A program made the translations under genes and the position numbers. Shown one piece after another: positions 37,377-50,800 of a stretch of DNA of 64,000 nucleotides. Below the pieces are notes generated by a model that was not told the DNA's origin, made no database searches, and worked only from the letters and a program-made list of their open reading frames with translations. The DNA lies in assembly GCA_964247055.1 (NCBI GenBank), contig OZ176057.1:496001-560000 (forward strand). The letters are read 5' to 3'. This stretch comes from Paragordius varius. Lineage: Eukaryota; Nematomorpha. Numbering within the stretch: position 1 is the first letter of the stretch; every line of letters begins with the position of its first letter.

Positions 37377-39625
37377 GGTTTTTATCCTGAAAATAAAAAA
37401 AATTTCTAATAAGATAAATAGATAAAAAATATGCTTATTTTTTACCATTAAATCGTTCAAGTAATTTATTAAAAAAAGTTTGTTGATTTAGGTACTCATT
37501 ATGTTGTTATAAAAATTATAAAAATAATTTTCATACGGTGGTATTGGTAAGGTATAATTAAAAAATATATAATAATATAATATTTTACATAAGTTGTCCA
37601 CCAATAGTTGATTTTCCAGCATCTGAAATATAAAAAGGTACATATTTAAATTATTTAGAAAAAAGTTAAATAAAAAAGGATAAATATTTTTCCCAATTAT
37701 ACTATTTGCCTTTTTAAACATTTGGGTTAGGATTATAAAGCTATGCTCTTTTTTAAATGAAAGCCTATTTATTTTTATATTTGTCTGTTTCAGATAAAAT
37801 ATGACACCAAAAAATATTCATATGTATTTTTAAAAAGTGGGAAATAGTCATTCTTTGAACAACATATGAAAACTTAAAAACTTTCAATTATGAATCTTTA
37901 AAAATCTAGATGATTGCAAAAGGATATATTAAGTTTGGCAAAAAAGGTATATAATGTATTAAAAAAATAAAAACTTATGATGGAGTACGGTTATTATATA
38001 AATAAGTGTCAATCATTTATTTATGTTTTAACAACAGTCTGCCTTTAAATGCTTTTCTCTTGCCTTTTTTTTAATAATACAGTGAGTATTATTATTAATT
38101 GCCAAATAGTATATGCAGCAAAGAGAATTATTGTTGACTACTAATAGTAAAGAGTAAAAAATATACTATAGGCCAATAATACCGCCCTTTGTTGAATATA
38201 CTATTTGGTAAAAATTAATAACTTTCTAGCAATGTATGCTTAATCATACTGTAATTTCTAGTAAACATAATTTTTACTATTCATATTTTAAATTTCTTGT
38301 AAAACTTTTGGAAAAATCATCTTTAAAAATTATACATTATGAGTAAAAGTAGAGATTAACAATTGTTGTAATTAATTACATTTTTTAACTTAATAAAAAA
38401 CAAAAAAAAAGCTTTTTATCCATGCATGACCATCTTTAAACCAACAATATTGTCTTAAACTGTGATTACTTTTTTGGAAATAAAATTAATATAACTAGCT
38501 AATTTTTACTCATAATACTCCATAAACAATTCTAAAATATAATTATTTTGTTTTTGATTTTTTTATGGTAAAACTTTTGCAAGAAAAAAACAACTGAAAA
38601 AACTTGTTTTCAAACTAAATCATTTCAAAAACATTGCGAAAAACTACCCTTAAAATTTACCATTTTAAGCTTCGAAATTTTTGGTAAAAAAAAAACTCAC
38701 CAACATGTCCAATAAACACTATATTAATATTTTCTTTTTGATTTGGATCATCTTTAAAATCATTTTGATCTGTGGAATCAAAATCATTTTCTAGCAACAT
38801 TGTTTCAGAGGCAACAAAATTATTATCATTTTCAGCATCTAAAGTTTTAGATTTTGTTAAATCTTTGGATTCCACTTTTGTTGAAATATTGACCAAATTT
38901 TTTGCATTTTCATTTTGTGTGACATCGGTACTATTTTGATTATTATTTAATTCATCAGATATATGACCGGAGTCGCCATTTTTATCAATGTCTAAAATAT
39001 ATGCATATAAAAATGAAAATAATTAAAAAATTTATTTTATAGATGTAATAATAATTCAAAATTAAATTGAAAGTATTAAACCCAATTTTTGAAATATTAC
39101 ATTTGATGAAATGATTGGTTTTTTCGAATATATAATTATTATTACGTATTTTTATTTATATAATTAAAATATAAACTGTTATATCTGTGCTAAAAATCTC
39201 AAAAAAATAATTTTTTATTATGAAATTGCTTTTACAAAATTTAAATACTAAATGAAGAATAATTTTAATACTGTAAATCAAATTAGGAAATATAATTTTT
39301 TACCGTTTTTGGAAACAGCTGAGCCTCCAGAACCATAATCGCCCTTTAAAACGTCATCGTCTCGATCATTCATTTCCCAATCTAGAAAAGTAAAATTATA
39401 TTAAATCAAAAGAAATTAAACCATCGGGAGTTTCTTCAATCTTTTTTAGGCTTTCCAATGTGGAAATTGTCGATGTAAGAGTAGGTGAAGCATTTTGCAA
39501 CAAAAAAGCTAAAAATAGATTTGAAAAATTTTACGTGGAATAAATGGTTTAGCATTAACGTTTAATTTTGACATTTTTACAGTCATGTCCGTATCTGAAT
39601 TAATATTCTTGTTGGTTGTTGACAT
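22796..39625 (-). CDS. GSPT1: eukaryotic release factor 3 (GSPT1-type GTPase)
   Basis: eRF3 is the GTPase that works with eRF1 to end translation in the cytoplasm. Sixteen exons join in phase to 602 codons: 39625-39535, 39508-39422, 39381-39304, 38991-38701, 37622-37589, 36959-36882, 35994-35814, 31708-31554, 31207-31049, 30579-30486, 29725-29645, 28588-28487, 27463-27392, 26287-26198, 25788-25617 and 22839-22796. Residues 19-30 are a PAM2 motif ([12 protein letters not shown]), the poly(A)-binding-protein docking site typical of eRF3. An acidic, Asn/Asp-rich linker follows. GTPase motifs are G1 GHVDAGKST (about 180-188, split by intron 4), G3 DAPGH (257-261), G4 NKMD (319-322) and G5 SGL (about 361). 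The beta-barrel domains follow, ending GRITLRDEG then [17 protein letters not shown]. That ending and the PAM2 site separate it from HBS1 and EF-1alpha. Most introns are inflated by boundary-seeded tandem arrays and MITEs. Every motif is intact. Confidence 0.97.
22939..23220. mobile_element. MITE family A in eRF3 intron 15
   Basis: It begins 100 bp upstream (sense orientation) of the acceptor of the last eRF3 exon. The left end carries a small insertion (cagtaaaaattaatcaataa); the right end is complete apart from the final base. Confidence 0.8.
23800..25616 (-). repeat. tandem array seeded by the 3' end of eRF3 exon 15
   Basis: Copies of the exon 15 terminus and its donor (plus-strand reading taccttcatctctaagcgtg, then attcgaccc.tacgggggaaa) recur at about 23812, 24555, 24795 and 25207, before the real junction at 25617. 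The last three are spaced 412-413 bp. Each unit also carries intron text such as cgttcatgaaaattttcga and taaccatcgcagaac. The nearer units keep about 55 bases of exon, the farther ones less. Several keep a usable-looking GT donor. Confidence 0.9.
26330..27030 (-). repeat. tandem array seeded by the 5' end of eRF3 exon 14
   Basis: Plus-strand blocks of the type agaacttataatacttttta-attcaagtattataatctaa recur at about 26405, 26545, 26735, 26895 and 26960 within intron 13. Each is a degraded copy of the acceptor and first 30-35 bases of exon 14 (26287-26198). Period about 140-190 bp. Confidence 0.85.
27545..27775. mobile_element. family B left half in eRF3 intron 12
   Basis: The left arm has four subrepeats and the adjoining inner block; the right arm is absent, so the copy is truncated. 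Confidence 0.75.
28120..28486 (-). repeat. array seeded by the 3' end of eRF3 exon 12
   Basis: The exon end reads, on the plus strand, cctcttcctcaacacccttaag. Copies lie at about 28165 (ttcctcaacgcccttaagtt) and 28340 (ttcctaaacacccttaagtt), spaced about 160-170 bp in intron 12. Both are followed by the same gtagaattttttaaaa text. Confidence 0.85.
28589..28950 (-). repeat. array seeded by the 5' end of eRF3 exon 12
   Basis: Plus-strand blocks gcccacatttgtaaaac-ttcaacataattcta at about 28718 and 28872 duplicate the acceptor and first about 40 bases of exon 12. They sit in intron 11, with period about 155 bp. Exon 12 is thus flanked by arrays grown from both of its ends. Confidence 0.9.
29004..29238. 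mobile_element. family A copy in eRF3 intron 11
   Basis: A left arm from cggacaaaatgtaaaaatat and a right arm to tataatttcaatttttata; the terminal bases are lost. It abuts a TA microsatellite (28966-28996) on the left and family B on the right. Confidence 0.7.
29243..29508. mobile_element. MITE family B in eRF3 intron 11
   Basis: Left end tataccatttacaattcaaa. The right end has degenerated to gtaaatattata. There are two subrepeats per arm. Confidence 0.75.
29804..30363. mobile_element. family A copy split by a family B insertion
   Basis: The left arm fragment gtgtaaaaattgagattata (29804) and the right arm ending tttcaatttttactg (30363) belong to family A. A complete family B copy lies between them. 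It lies in eRF3 intron 10. Confidence 0.7.
29847..30137. mobile_element. MITE family B nested in family A
   Basis: Ends catttacagttcaaattca and aactgtaaatggtata are both present, with two subrepeats at the left and three at the right. The insertion is later than the host copy. Confidence 0.8.
31709..33700 (-). repeat. 15-copy tandem array seeded by the 5' end of eRF3 exon 8
   Basis: The real acceptor and exon start read, on the plus strand, ttacgcgctgaaataaccta. About fifteen further copies occur at roughly 31800, 31911, 32049, 32190, 32314, 32419, 32549, 32703, 32830, 32936, 33065, 33219, 33352, 33472 and 33607, with a basic period near 105-155 bp. Each carries about 25-30 bases of exon 8, most of them the cctag acceptor, and common intron text (ggtaagattgaccttaa). 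Nested inside is a nearly perfect 516-bp direct duplication, 32251-32766 and 32767-33282, that copies four units at once. Confidence 0.95.
34302..34347. repeat. (TA)n microsatellite
   Basis: About 23 TA pairs, separating the two arrays in eRF3 intron 7. Other TA tracts of 20 or more bases lie at about 5610-5638, 13698-13727, 28966-28996, 37330-37372, 43441-43467, 47851-47882, 50178-50199, 58549-58574, 59030-59056, 59199-59237 and 59361-59382. Confidence 0.95.
34770..35813 (-). repeat. tandem array seeded by the 3' end of eRF3 exon 7
   Basis: The exon terminus and donor read, on the plus strand, taccaaaactgcgatatcag. Copies occur at about 34789, 35010, 35208, 35369 and 35579, spaced 160-220 bp. 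The copy nearest the exon includes ttgagtggttcctgtaatca and further exon text; the farthest keeps only about 20 exon bases. Four units carry poly-C tracts on the plus strand (near 35150, 35302, 35503 and 35742), that is, G-runs on the sense strand just downstream of the decoy donors. Confidence 0.92.
35995..36540 (-). repeat. tandem array at the 5' side of eRF3 exon 7
   Basis: Three units of about 145-165 bp share gtacctaattttaaattaaa, caatttacaa.ttttcggta and gaaaattttttaaa. The block gtaccta matches the exon 7 acceptor with its first few bases (sense tag|GTACC), so the seed included only 5-8 bases of exon. Exon 7 therefore also has arrays on both sides. Confidence 0.7.
37042..37268. mobile_element. 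family B copy in eRF3 intron 5
   Basis: Both arms are recognisable, but the outer termini are partly lost at the left (tataatatacccttgaaaaa). It is followed by a TA microsatellite. Confidence 0.7.
38079..38263. mobile_element. short family F foldback in eRF3 intron 4
   Basis: A compact palindrome: tacagtgag at the left and tcatactgta at the right, with the inner blocks ccaaatagtatatg and catactatttgg inverted about a centre near 38155. It carries the diagnostic ggccaataataccgccctttg seen at the ends of the giant palindrome at 9143-11565. Confidence 0.75.
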
Positions 39626-39750
39626 TTTAAGGGATTACTTTAAATTTTTAAGTTGTTTTTGAGGTGAACGGATTTTGGAAAAATTAAAGCGAATGTATGA
39701 AACGTCAAATGATTAATAATTATTAATCTAACAAAATTACGCAAGAGCAC
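39626..39750. promoter_or_regulatory. shared bidirectional promoter of eRF3 and mitochondrial ACP
   Basis: Only 125 bp separate the two start codons, which point away from each other. The interval has no repeat element, unlike nearly all other noncoding DNA here. I see no convincing TATA box; aaacgtcaaatg and a palindromic attaataattattaat are the only notable strings. A shared core promoter for two housekeeping genes is an inference from spacing. Confidence 0.7.
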
Positions 39751-40446
<696 letters not shown>

Positions 40447-40989
40447 AATTTGATATTTTGCATTGCCTTTTTTACATTTCAAATGTTTAAAATAGGAAAT
40501 AAATGTTGTTTTTGTATACTTTTTAGATCAGGAGTGGCCAACACGTGGATTGCGAATATTTGGGAAATTATAATTTACAAAAATCTGCTTATAAAATCTA
40601 AGTAAAGAATAATTTTTTATATTTTTTAAATAAGTCTATCCGATTGGCAACGACCGCTAGAAAGATCGTTATTTGTTTTTGATTTTTCAGTCATTTGTTT
40701 AAAATCTAATAAAATATTTACAAAAGGCCCATACATATTTTTTATGGGATCCACTAGTTTTTTAAGTCACAAATGCTCGCAAAGCGATTTGTGTTCCTTG
40801 CTAAATTTCTTACTAAATATATGTTTTTTACCAATATCTTCTTGTTATTATGTAATATATATCGCAAAATATCTATGATACTTTTATTTTTATGAAATTT
40901 TAAAGTATAGAAACTCTTGATATCGTATCTTAAAAAATTATAGTTTCCATTACCTAAACCTTATCTTATGACAATGAAATATATTTATC

Positions 40990-41240
40990 AGAAAATGTAG
41001 ATAATTGAATTTAAGCTTTGGGCTACATTTTACCAGCTAAAACTTGATAGGTTTTTACATCAGCTGTGCTTTTCAATCGTGTTTCCAGATCTCATAAAAA
41101 CTGTATCTCTATTATTTAATACATGAGAACAATGTTTTCAAATTATATTTTAATCAAGGTTAGTATCAAAACAGTAGCTTATTTACAAAATTGAGAACTA
41201 TAAAGCTACCCCAATATGTAAATAAGACAAAATAGTTAAA
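40990..41240 (-). mobile_element. family C remnant, minus orientation
   Basis: The parts gctacattttaccagct, atcagctgtgcttttcaatc and aaagctaccccaatatg match, in inverted order, those of the copy at 45425-45790. The half with the ggcggc core is missing. Confidence 0.65.
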
Positions 41241-42249
41241 AGTCATATATTAACTAACAACTCATTTCAAAATTTTATATGGGATTACAGTAGGTTTTTT
41301 TGACATAAAAATATCTGTCTTTTGATTTTTGCATTTTCAATTTTAGTGTACATTTTAGTTCTTGGAACTGACGTTTTATTAATGAATACAACTCAAATCT
41401 TTTTATGTTATATCGGTTAAACTTAAGGAGTTTGTCAAAAATAATCGATGAAAATAAAATCTGAGTTTTTTAGATTACATAAATTGTGGAAAATTTGCCA
41501 ATTTTGATTATATTTAGTAATTTTCCGGTTGTGAGCGCCTGTTAATAAAATACTTTCTATTCAATTACAATATGCTATATAGGTTTTAGCAAGGTTAAAT
41601 TTATTTACAAATTATTTAATATTGTGATTTTAAATTAAAGTAAAATTAGGAGAAGTATTAAAAACAAAACTGAAAAACCTTAATCATTTATTAAATTAAA
41701 TATTTTTTATATCCATTTTTACATATATAACCTAAAATGAATTTAATTGTGTAATGTTTAATAGAGTTTTCGAAACCAATTTATTATTCAAAAAAATATT
41801 TTTTATAATAATATATTTGATTGTCTAGATAAAAAATTTTAGTGTTTCGATTTTTACGTTTTGTCCTTAATTTTAGTTTTACTGTAAAATTAACCGATGA
41901 ATTTTTAGACCCACATGTCTATAAGCTAATATTTTTTAAATGGCGTTAATTCATTTATTTATCGTTCGTTAAAATGTGTTATTTTTAACATTTTAAGGAA
42001 ATTTTATTGTAAATTACTATTCAACAACGCTTTAATAAATTTTCTAATCAATATTTATTTAAACACCTATATAGTTATAAAACTACCAATCATTAAATCG
42101 GTCGTCAGACCGTTTTTTTAGGGTTAGAAATTAAAATCAAACATGTTTACATTTCGAATTTTTATATACGCATATTTACTTTGGCATTTGGTATAAATGC
42201 AGTTTCTTTCAAAAAACTAATTAAATATGATTAAATTAAAATGGATATT

Positions 42250-42541
42250 ATAGTAAAAATTAAATTATATAATGTTAAAATATAATGATAATATTTTTTA
42301 AAGAAAAGACGACCATACTTTTTAAATTTTTGTTATTTAAATTTTAACTCATTGTTTTGGGATGCTAAATAGAAAATAGAGATTTACATTGTTTGGGCAC
42401 CATACTTTACTTATAGTTTTCAATTGTAATTAAATAGTTTAATTGGGAAAAAAATTTAAAGCTTAACTAAAGTATGGTTAAAAAATATTTGTCTTTTAGC
42501 TTTTACGTTTTGTCATTTGTAAAATTTCAATGTTTACTCTA
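42250..42541. mobile_element. MITE family A
   Basis: Diverged: left tagtaaaaattaaattatat, right aaaatttcaatgtttact, with both 'accatactttttaaa' blocks present. Confidence 0.7.
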
Positions 42542-44121
42542 ATTAAACATAAATTTTGATTTTAAGTTTATTTAACCAGTTAGAACCCAATTATAAATAA
42601 CCATAAAAGATTACATGGGCCGAAAAACCTATATATTATTAATTTTTTTGGAACCATGTTGTTTCGTTTTTTTCGATAATAATCAATCAATAACTAATAA
42701 ATTTTTAAAATAAGAATTTACGCTTCGTTTAAAAAAAGGAGTGAAATAGAGAGGCGCGAAACATTTGAACAAATATTTGCAATCACTGACTATTTCATAA
42801 CATAAAAACATTAACAACATACTAAAATAAATTTAACCTTATATCGATATAAAAATGTTTACCATACTACTCCAAAATTTTTATTATATAGGTATTTATC
42901 AATTTTTTATTTATTTCAGACATATTTTTGGGAGATATTTACATTTTATTTTTGGTTTTATCGATAATTGAGTATTAAATTAACTCATCAATACCAATTT
43001 TAGCCAAATAAATCCTTTTCTTTTTTTGATTTCATAAGTTGACCTGTAATGAATCAAATATTGGAGATCTTTTTGTCGAAATCTCTTCAGAATTAATAAA
43101 TTTAAGTAATCGGGAGATTCCATTCTAATAAATAAAATTCATCATCGGAAAACCTTAAATGGATTTAAAGGTAAAATATTCGTATAGTTAAAAACAACAA
43201 GGTAGAGTAATTAAACGCATTTTTTCACTGATCTTAACACTAATTTTGCGTATTTAATTATAAACAAATTGTATTTTATACCATACACTCGTGTATAGTA
43301 TGCGACACAGATTTACAAGAAATTGGAAATATGACTTTATTTATTTATTTATACAAGAGGGAATATATATTTTTAAATCTATAAATAAAATTATTACATA
43401 TAATATATAATCAAGTAATCAAAATCAGAATTTCGGGTCATATATATATATATATATATATATATATTTCTCATACTTTTGTCTTTGGAAAGCATGTAAA
43501 AACTAGTTTTTTAACAAATCGCATTTCTACTTTAAACGCCTGTTAAAAATTTTATGTTATAAAAAGAATTGTGATTAAATATTCGGTATAGAATAAAATA
43601 TAAAGAGCTATTTGACTCACTCATCTATTTGAACTTTACATGAACACATTTTTTTAACTAATACAAATTTTATCGCCTTTTTTATCCTCTATTTTAGTTA
43701 ATTTGTTTAATTTTTTTATAATTGAGATAAAATAGTAATTTTCCGTTTGCCGTCTCTAAAAATAAAATTAACATCTCCATTCATTAAGGACAACTTTACA
43801 ATTAAATTTTAATTTTTAAATCAATTTTTTCGGATATATTCCACTGAGGCTGCAAAAATGCTTTAAGGATTTTATTTTCGTTTTTTTCGCAAAGGATTAT
43901 ATATAATAACTAACTTTTTAGGTATAATTAGTCATGATTTTCAGCGGAATTTACAAAGCCATATTTTGCTATATCCCAGTTTCTCAAAATGAAATTTTTT
44001 AACCAACATAAAATTATATAACTGATAATTATATCAATTACTTTTTTTTCATCCTTAAAACTTTTGCATTTTTGCTAAAACACTTTTATCAAAGGAAACG
44101 AATCCAACCAATTATAATAGT

Positions 44122-47100
44122 ATGGGGATGTATGATGGAGATACCATAATAAATACTCATGCAAACTCCCCTGACCGTTATGCCCTGTATAAAGGAAATC
44201 CGGCCTCTAGAGCTCCGATCAGGCCCCCAGCCTCTGCTCAATACGATGTGGAACAAAATAATGAGATTGGTTCTATGTCTCGTTCCTCAGAATCAATGAA
44301 TGATCCTACATCTGCACCAAGAAGAAACTATTATAGCGATAATGTCGATCCAAATAGAGGAGTTTCAAACCCTAGAACCAGTTCTGCTGCTAAATTCTCT
44401 GCAGAACAAAACTCTGAAGAAGGCGGCTGTATTCCACGTCTAAGTCAGTTCTGTTCATCTATCCGTATGCTCCGGTTACCAATGTGGGCTATCATTTTAT
44501 CGCTCCTTTTACTACTGGCATTGCTTACGTTTGCCACTGTCCTTTTCTGTAAGTACATTGTAAGTCAGTCTTATCCATTAATTTTTAGCATACACGCATT
44601 ATAAAAATTGATATTATACGGACAAAACGTTAAAACGTAAAGACAAATGTTTTTTAAAAGGAACCTTTGCCCATATAAATAATATAATTGCAATCGTAAA
44701 ATATATCATTGATTGTGTGACCGAACATCTCTATTTCAAATTTTGCAAATTAAAACAATGAGTTATATTTATAAAAAAGTAAAAGTAAAGCGGTCATTTG
44801 GGATGACATTAAGTTTTTACAATTTGTCCGTATAATTTCAATTTTTACTGTAATATAATCTTTTTTTGCCCTAAATAATTTTTAATTATGCTTTATTTAT
44901 GAAAAAGATGCATGGTTTATAGGGTAAAAAAATATTAACACTGACCTTTTGGTGTTGTTTTATATCCCAGACCGATTTAAAATTTGAATATCTTAAAAAG
45001 TATTTAAGGTATTGAGCCGAATTTTAAAATATGCTTTTTTAGCCTTTTAGGCGCATAAGACAAAGAAAATTATTAAATTGTAAAAAAATCCATTTCAAAC
45101 TTTTTGCCGCCATTTTTTTACTTTTTTGAAAATGCAACATGCAAATAAAAGTATTTTATAGTTTAAAAATGTTAAAAATTAACTTTAAAAAGTTTTCAGG
45201 CTACAAAAAACTTGATATATACTTTAATATCCGCTGCTCTTTTCGATTGTGATTTGAAGATGTCCCAATTTCAAACGCTGGAACCCACAAAAATGTAAAA
45301 AATAGAGGTTTATCTAATACATAAAAAATATGCTTGATAATTAAATTTTTATTAAATTTTCAAAACTGTAGTTATTTAAAATACTACTGGAATAAACTAC
45401 CCCAATAATTACCTTTTCACTTTTTGTCGTAGTTATTGGGGTAGTTTTATATACAACTGCTCAATTTTGTAAATGGACTACAGTTTTGAAAGTTAGTTAA
45501 AATTTAATTATAAACATTTTTTTGATGTATTAGATGAAAAAAATTCTGTTTTTTACAGTTTTATGAGTTCTAGCATCTCAAATCGGGACATCTCCGAATC
45601 ATTCAAAAGAGCAGATAAAGTGTAGCCTGAAAGCTTTTAAAAGTTAATTATTTACATTTAAACTATAAAATACATTTTTTGCTTGTTGCCTTGGCGATTT
45701 AAAAAAATTTATGGAAAAAATGGTGACAAAAATGTTTGAGATGATTTTTTTTATAAAGACTTATATAAATTTTGATATATAAAATTTATCCTTAGTAGCA
45801 AAATTTAAAATTAATTTTGTAACACACATTATATCATTGAAAATTGTAGTATTTAGAAAACAAGGATAAACTAATATTGTTTTCTTTATATATTCCCTTT
45901 ACATTTGATCTTTAAAAATTTAATTTTTACTCTTTCCTTTCAAAAATCACAAATCTATATTGATGCCAAGGACGCTAATTCTTTAGTTTAATTTATGTGT
46001 GTATGCATGTGTTACAGACAAATATCTGGCGCTGTTAATGGCTCTTAAACGGCATGCAGAGGTTGGTGGAGGGACATTATCGACCCCGGCGATTTCTAGT
46101 ACCCATTATCCTCCTATAATAACCCTGACAACTTCGGGAAAGCCAAATCCTTCCCGTTTTCCAATCTTTTGGCAAACTTCTGATTTCCCCTTGGGAAATA
46201 TTACGATACAAAGTAGCACATTAAGTTCTACAGAGACTACAGAAGCTACTTCACAAAGCCCAGAAACAAGCACTGAACAAACCACTATTACCACAGAAAT
46301 GGAGACAGGCGAAACGGACGAAACTGACTATCCACCAACATTCTTACCTCCTCCTTCGTCGTTTCCGACCGAAGTATCAACCATATCAACAACAACGGAA
46401 ACAGAATATACCACTGAGGAACCGAGTGAAGAGCCAACTGATTTTTATCCAGAAACAACTTTTAATCCTACGGAACCTTCGGTTTTCCCAGAGGAAACAA
46501 GCTCGAGTATTAGTACAGAGGCACCCGTTTACCCAGATACAACGGAAAGTCAGGAGACGCCACCTTTCTATCCTGAGCCAACAGTAGAGGAAAATACGAG
46601 TACATTAAGCCCTTTAACAACAACGGAAACAACTACGGAAATTTCTGTTTCATCAGAGGAGCCTCTAAATGAAAGTACACTTGAGACAGAAGAAGGTGAA
46701 ACTATGACGACATCTAATGTTCCACCAAGCTTTGAACCTGAAACAACCGAAGATAATTTCCCATTTTTCCCACCGGAAGAAGGTGAGACTTCGATAGAAC
46801 CGACAGGAATCACTACAGAAGCCGTACCCGACTTTAGTCCTTCCGAAACGCCAGAAACCGAATTAACAAGCTCTACAGACTTTGAAATATCTACAAAGCC
46901 AATAACTGATATTCCTGACACCGACAGGAGTACAATAACTGAAAATCCAGAGGATTTTCACACCTCAGAGTTTCCGCTACCAGAAGGCGAGACTGTTCCA
47001 ACTTTTATGCCAGAAACTACTGAATATCCTGTAGAAGTTTTGGATGGAGACGAAACATCTGAAACGGAATTTCCTTTTACTGCTCCACCAACCTTTGAGC

Positions 47101-47844
47101 CAGCAGAGCCCTCCGTCTCACAGGTATTTGTTTGTCTATAACACATTTAAAAATATTATAAAATATCTTGTACAGAAATATATTAGGTTTTTGATTAAGA
47201 GTTGGTTTTGAATTGATTAAGATATTCAGTGAATATCAAAATTAGACATATAAAACATTAAAATTACAGTAAAAATTAAAATTATACGGACAAAACGTAA
47301 AATATAAAACAATTTTTTTAAAGACGTCCAACTTTTTAAAACCTTAATGTTTCCCATATAAGCTACTTAATTACTATTGTAAAATATGGAATTGATTGTG
47401 TTAGTATAATATATCTCACATTTTGCCATTTATAAAACAATGAGTCGTATTGATAAAAATCAAGATTTAAAAAGTAAGTTGTCTTTTAGAAATGAATATT
47501 TGTCTTTATTTTACGTTTTGTCCGTATAATTTCAGTTTTTACTGTAAAACTTGATTTGAAAATATTCATCATTTTGTGTTGCGCGGATATTAGTATAAAT
47601 ACCAAATTATGTATTTTATAGTTGAAATTAAATAGATTGTGCAGTAAAAATCAAGGTTTAAGGTAGTGAGGGTGTTTTTTAAAAAGATATTTCTATTTAT
47701 ATTTTTATGTTTTGTCCGTAAATTTTAATTTTTACTGTACTTATATAAATTTTACAGAATATTCAGTAACATAAATTTAAAAAAACTAATAATATTTTTA
47801 CATAAAAAGATGGTATTAACATAATTTATATTATATTTAAAAAT

Positions 47845-47884
<40 letters not shown>

Positions 47885-50800
47885 TGTGAAAAAAATTTTA
47901 AAATTCTTTTTCATGAGATAGCTTATGACCAGCGTATTCATTTGCCGTAAAAATTTATTTGTTGACAACCGTTTTTGAAATATTGAAAGAAAATCCAAAT
48001 CAGCCAAAAAGTTAAAATTAAGGATAATTAAGAATAATTCAAATAACCAATAGGTTATATTTTGATTTGAAAAAGATAATTTAAGCTGTATATATATAAT
48101 TTGTTTTTACTCTTTTTGTACAAGTCCTTACTTCCGTTTCCACCGACCCAATCTCCAAGTTTGTTAACATCAGAAGTTACTACAATTCCAATCCTTGAAA
48201 CTTTTGAGACTATTGAAACTTCTACAGAAAGTAATGTCCCAACTATTTCGCCGTCAAAGACTTTAGAAAGTGAGATACCTTTTACTCAGACTTCTGTGCC
48301 AGAAAAAACTCAAACAACACTACCGTATATTACTTTAAATTATTCCATTTTTTTATATATAAATTAAAAAAATTTACATTAAACACGCATATATATGATC
48401 TAATCTGTTTGTTTTAACTGTAAAAAGCTTATGGTAACCTCTAATTACAGGTGATAATATATTGCTAGTTTTTCATTCATAAAAGATTGGACGACAATTG
48501 TTTGGCTTAGATTTGGGGCATGTAAAATTTAGAACGAGAGCTAATAAAGGCCATTTCGATATTTTAAATGGCTCAGTGTATTGGATTTACATGTCTTTTG
48601 TTATGTATGATATTTTTCTATTTATTATTTAGTATTTAAAAGTGTTTTTTTTCCTCCCAATATCAAAAATGTAACTAATAGGAGCAAAAAATATCACACA
48701 TGGTTACAGATGTGTACATTAAATATATTTTATCCATTTTAAATAATCAAATGGCCTTTGAACAGAGGTGTAACTAAGGGGGAAGGGCTGATTAATGCCA
48801 TAGTTGAAACTACGCCAGATATTTTTTAAAAATATTAATTTTATGTAAAAAAATAGTTATTTAAAAGTTGTTCTTTTAACCAATACATAAAAAATTTACC
48901 CATTTATGAGTACGGTGCGGTTTGAATTAGAGTTTTTAAAATGCAAGGGGTGCCTGGGGGGAGGGGCGCCATCACGGATTGCACAAGCTAGGTATATTCC
49001 TATGATAGCTCTTGCTACTGTATGAACTTTTAGTTTTCACTTCTTACAGCCAATAGTGTTGCTTTTAAAGCTATCTGACAATATTTAATGATGAAAAACT
49101 ATCAATCTATATATTGCTCACACTGTATATTTTTGCATTTTAAAAAGATAATAATAATAAAATTTACTTTATAATATAAAATGGTATCTGAAAAAAAAAC
49201 TATCTATCATTCATATTTTATGGGAATAAAGTCCAGAAGAGGAACCCTTAAATCCTGTTCCACCTGTTAGCCCTAACCCACCAATAATTGGACCCAATGA
49301 TACAAGTAATGCTTTAAAATTAAATTTTAAATATTAAAATTATTTAAATACGTATTAAAGGAGCGTCGGTCGTCATTTATTGAACATTTTTTTAAATAAT
49401 GGTTCAAATTCATTGAAATCCAACTTCTTTGCGTTTAAATAATGTTTAAATACGGTTCCGGCACATCTTTTTTCTGTGAGGTTTGTGACCATATAAATTT
49501 TTAAACGGTTCCAATTTATAATATATTAGTTTGAATTAAAAATATTGCTACTTTGAAAATTTAATTAAACAAAATAATATTTATTTAATAGTTTGAATAA
49601 CATTGTTTTTAAAATTGAAAAAATATAGTTTGTCAAGATCCATTAGATGTGTTTCAATGCGATTCGGGCGAAAAAACTATCCCATGCAATCAATACTGCA
49701 ATGGTGTGTTAAACTGTGCTGATGGTATGACTTTTTTTTAATTATAAATCCTATATATATACCATTTACAAATCAAATTTATTAACCCTTGAACAATTCA
49801 AATTCACCCTTAAACAATAATTCACCCTAAAAATATATTATGTTTTCAAACTAATATAATTCACTTTTATATGATATATGCCGTTATGGCTTATTTTTTT
49901 TTCTGTATTTTTTTAATTTAAAACAAGATTTTTATTTTTTAAAAATATAGGTAATTTATAATCTTAAAAAAGATATATTTTGTTTGATGGTGAATTTGAA
50001 ATGTTCGAGGGTGAATTTGAATTGTTCAAGGGTGAATTTAAATCGTTTAAGGGTGATTTTGAATTGTAAATGGTATATATCTGTTTTTTAGAGTTAACTT
50101 TTCGATATTAATATATAAAAAGTTGCACATTTCTTTTCATAAAATATCCAAAAAGTTTAAACTGTTCAAAATTCGTCATATATATATATATATATATAGA
50201 TATATAACAAATGTAATAATATAGCCTATAGGATTAAAAAATTAACTTAAACCCATCATTCCTTAGCCTAAAGACCATTTGTACCTGAATGTGGTCATTA
50301 AACATTATATAAGTAAAAATTTATTGAATGTATTTAATTATTTCACCAATTTTTACAATATTTTATTGGACAATTTTTCATTCAAAATCAACATTTTTCA
50401 TTTTTTGGAAATATTTTTTTAATCCAGCAGTATTTATAACCTACTAAAATGATTAATGCTAAAAAACGATAGCCCAATTATACCATTGAAACCTGTAATT
50501 TACTCTCATGTTAAATTTACCCTAAAATAATTACGTTTTTGGGATTAATATACACCTTTTAATATAAACAATTTTATATGGATAGTTTAATATTTTTATA
50601 TTAATGTTAATATTATTTTTTGAGAAATATTCAAAAATCCCCGTAGTTTTTGATTAATAAATATATTTTTTAGGGTAAAAATGTTTTTGAGTGCGAATTA
50701 TAAATAGGGGGATATATATTGCAAATGGTATTTATAATAATTAAGGGGTCTGGAAATATGATTAAACTTTTTAAAAAGAACAAATAAAAATGGTTTTAAA

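Larger units (their letters stand above)
40447..44121. other. intergenic region, 3.7 kb
   Basis: No gene is supported. It holds a family C remnant (40990-41240), family A fragments near 41290-41350 and 41820-41885, a fuller family A copy (42250-42541) and a TA microsatellite at 43441-43467. The last few hundred bases should include the promoter and 5' leader of the LDL-A gene, but no core element is obvious. Confidence 0.6.

Noticed and set aside
46106-47146. Antisense frames opposite the mucin exon
   Set aside because: Open only because the sense strand is a biased Ser/Thr/Pro/Glu repeat; no independent evidence.
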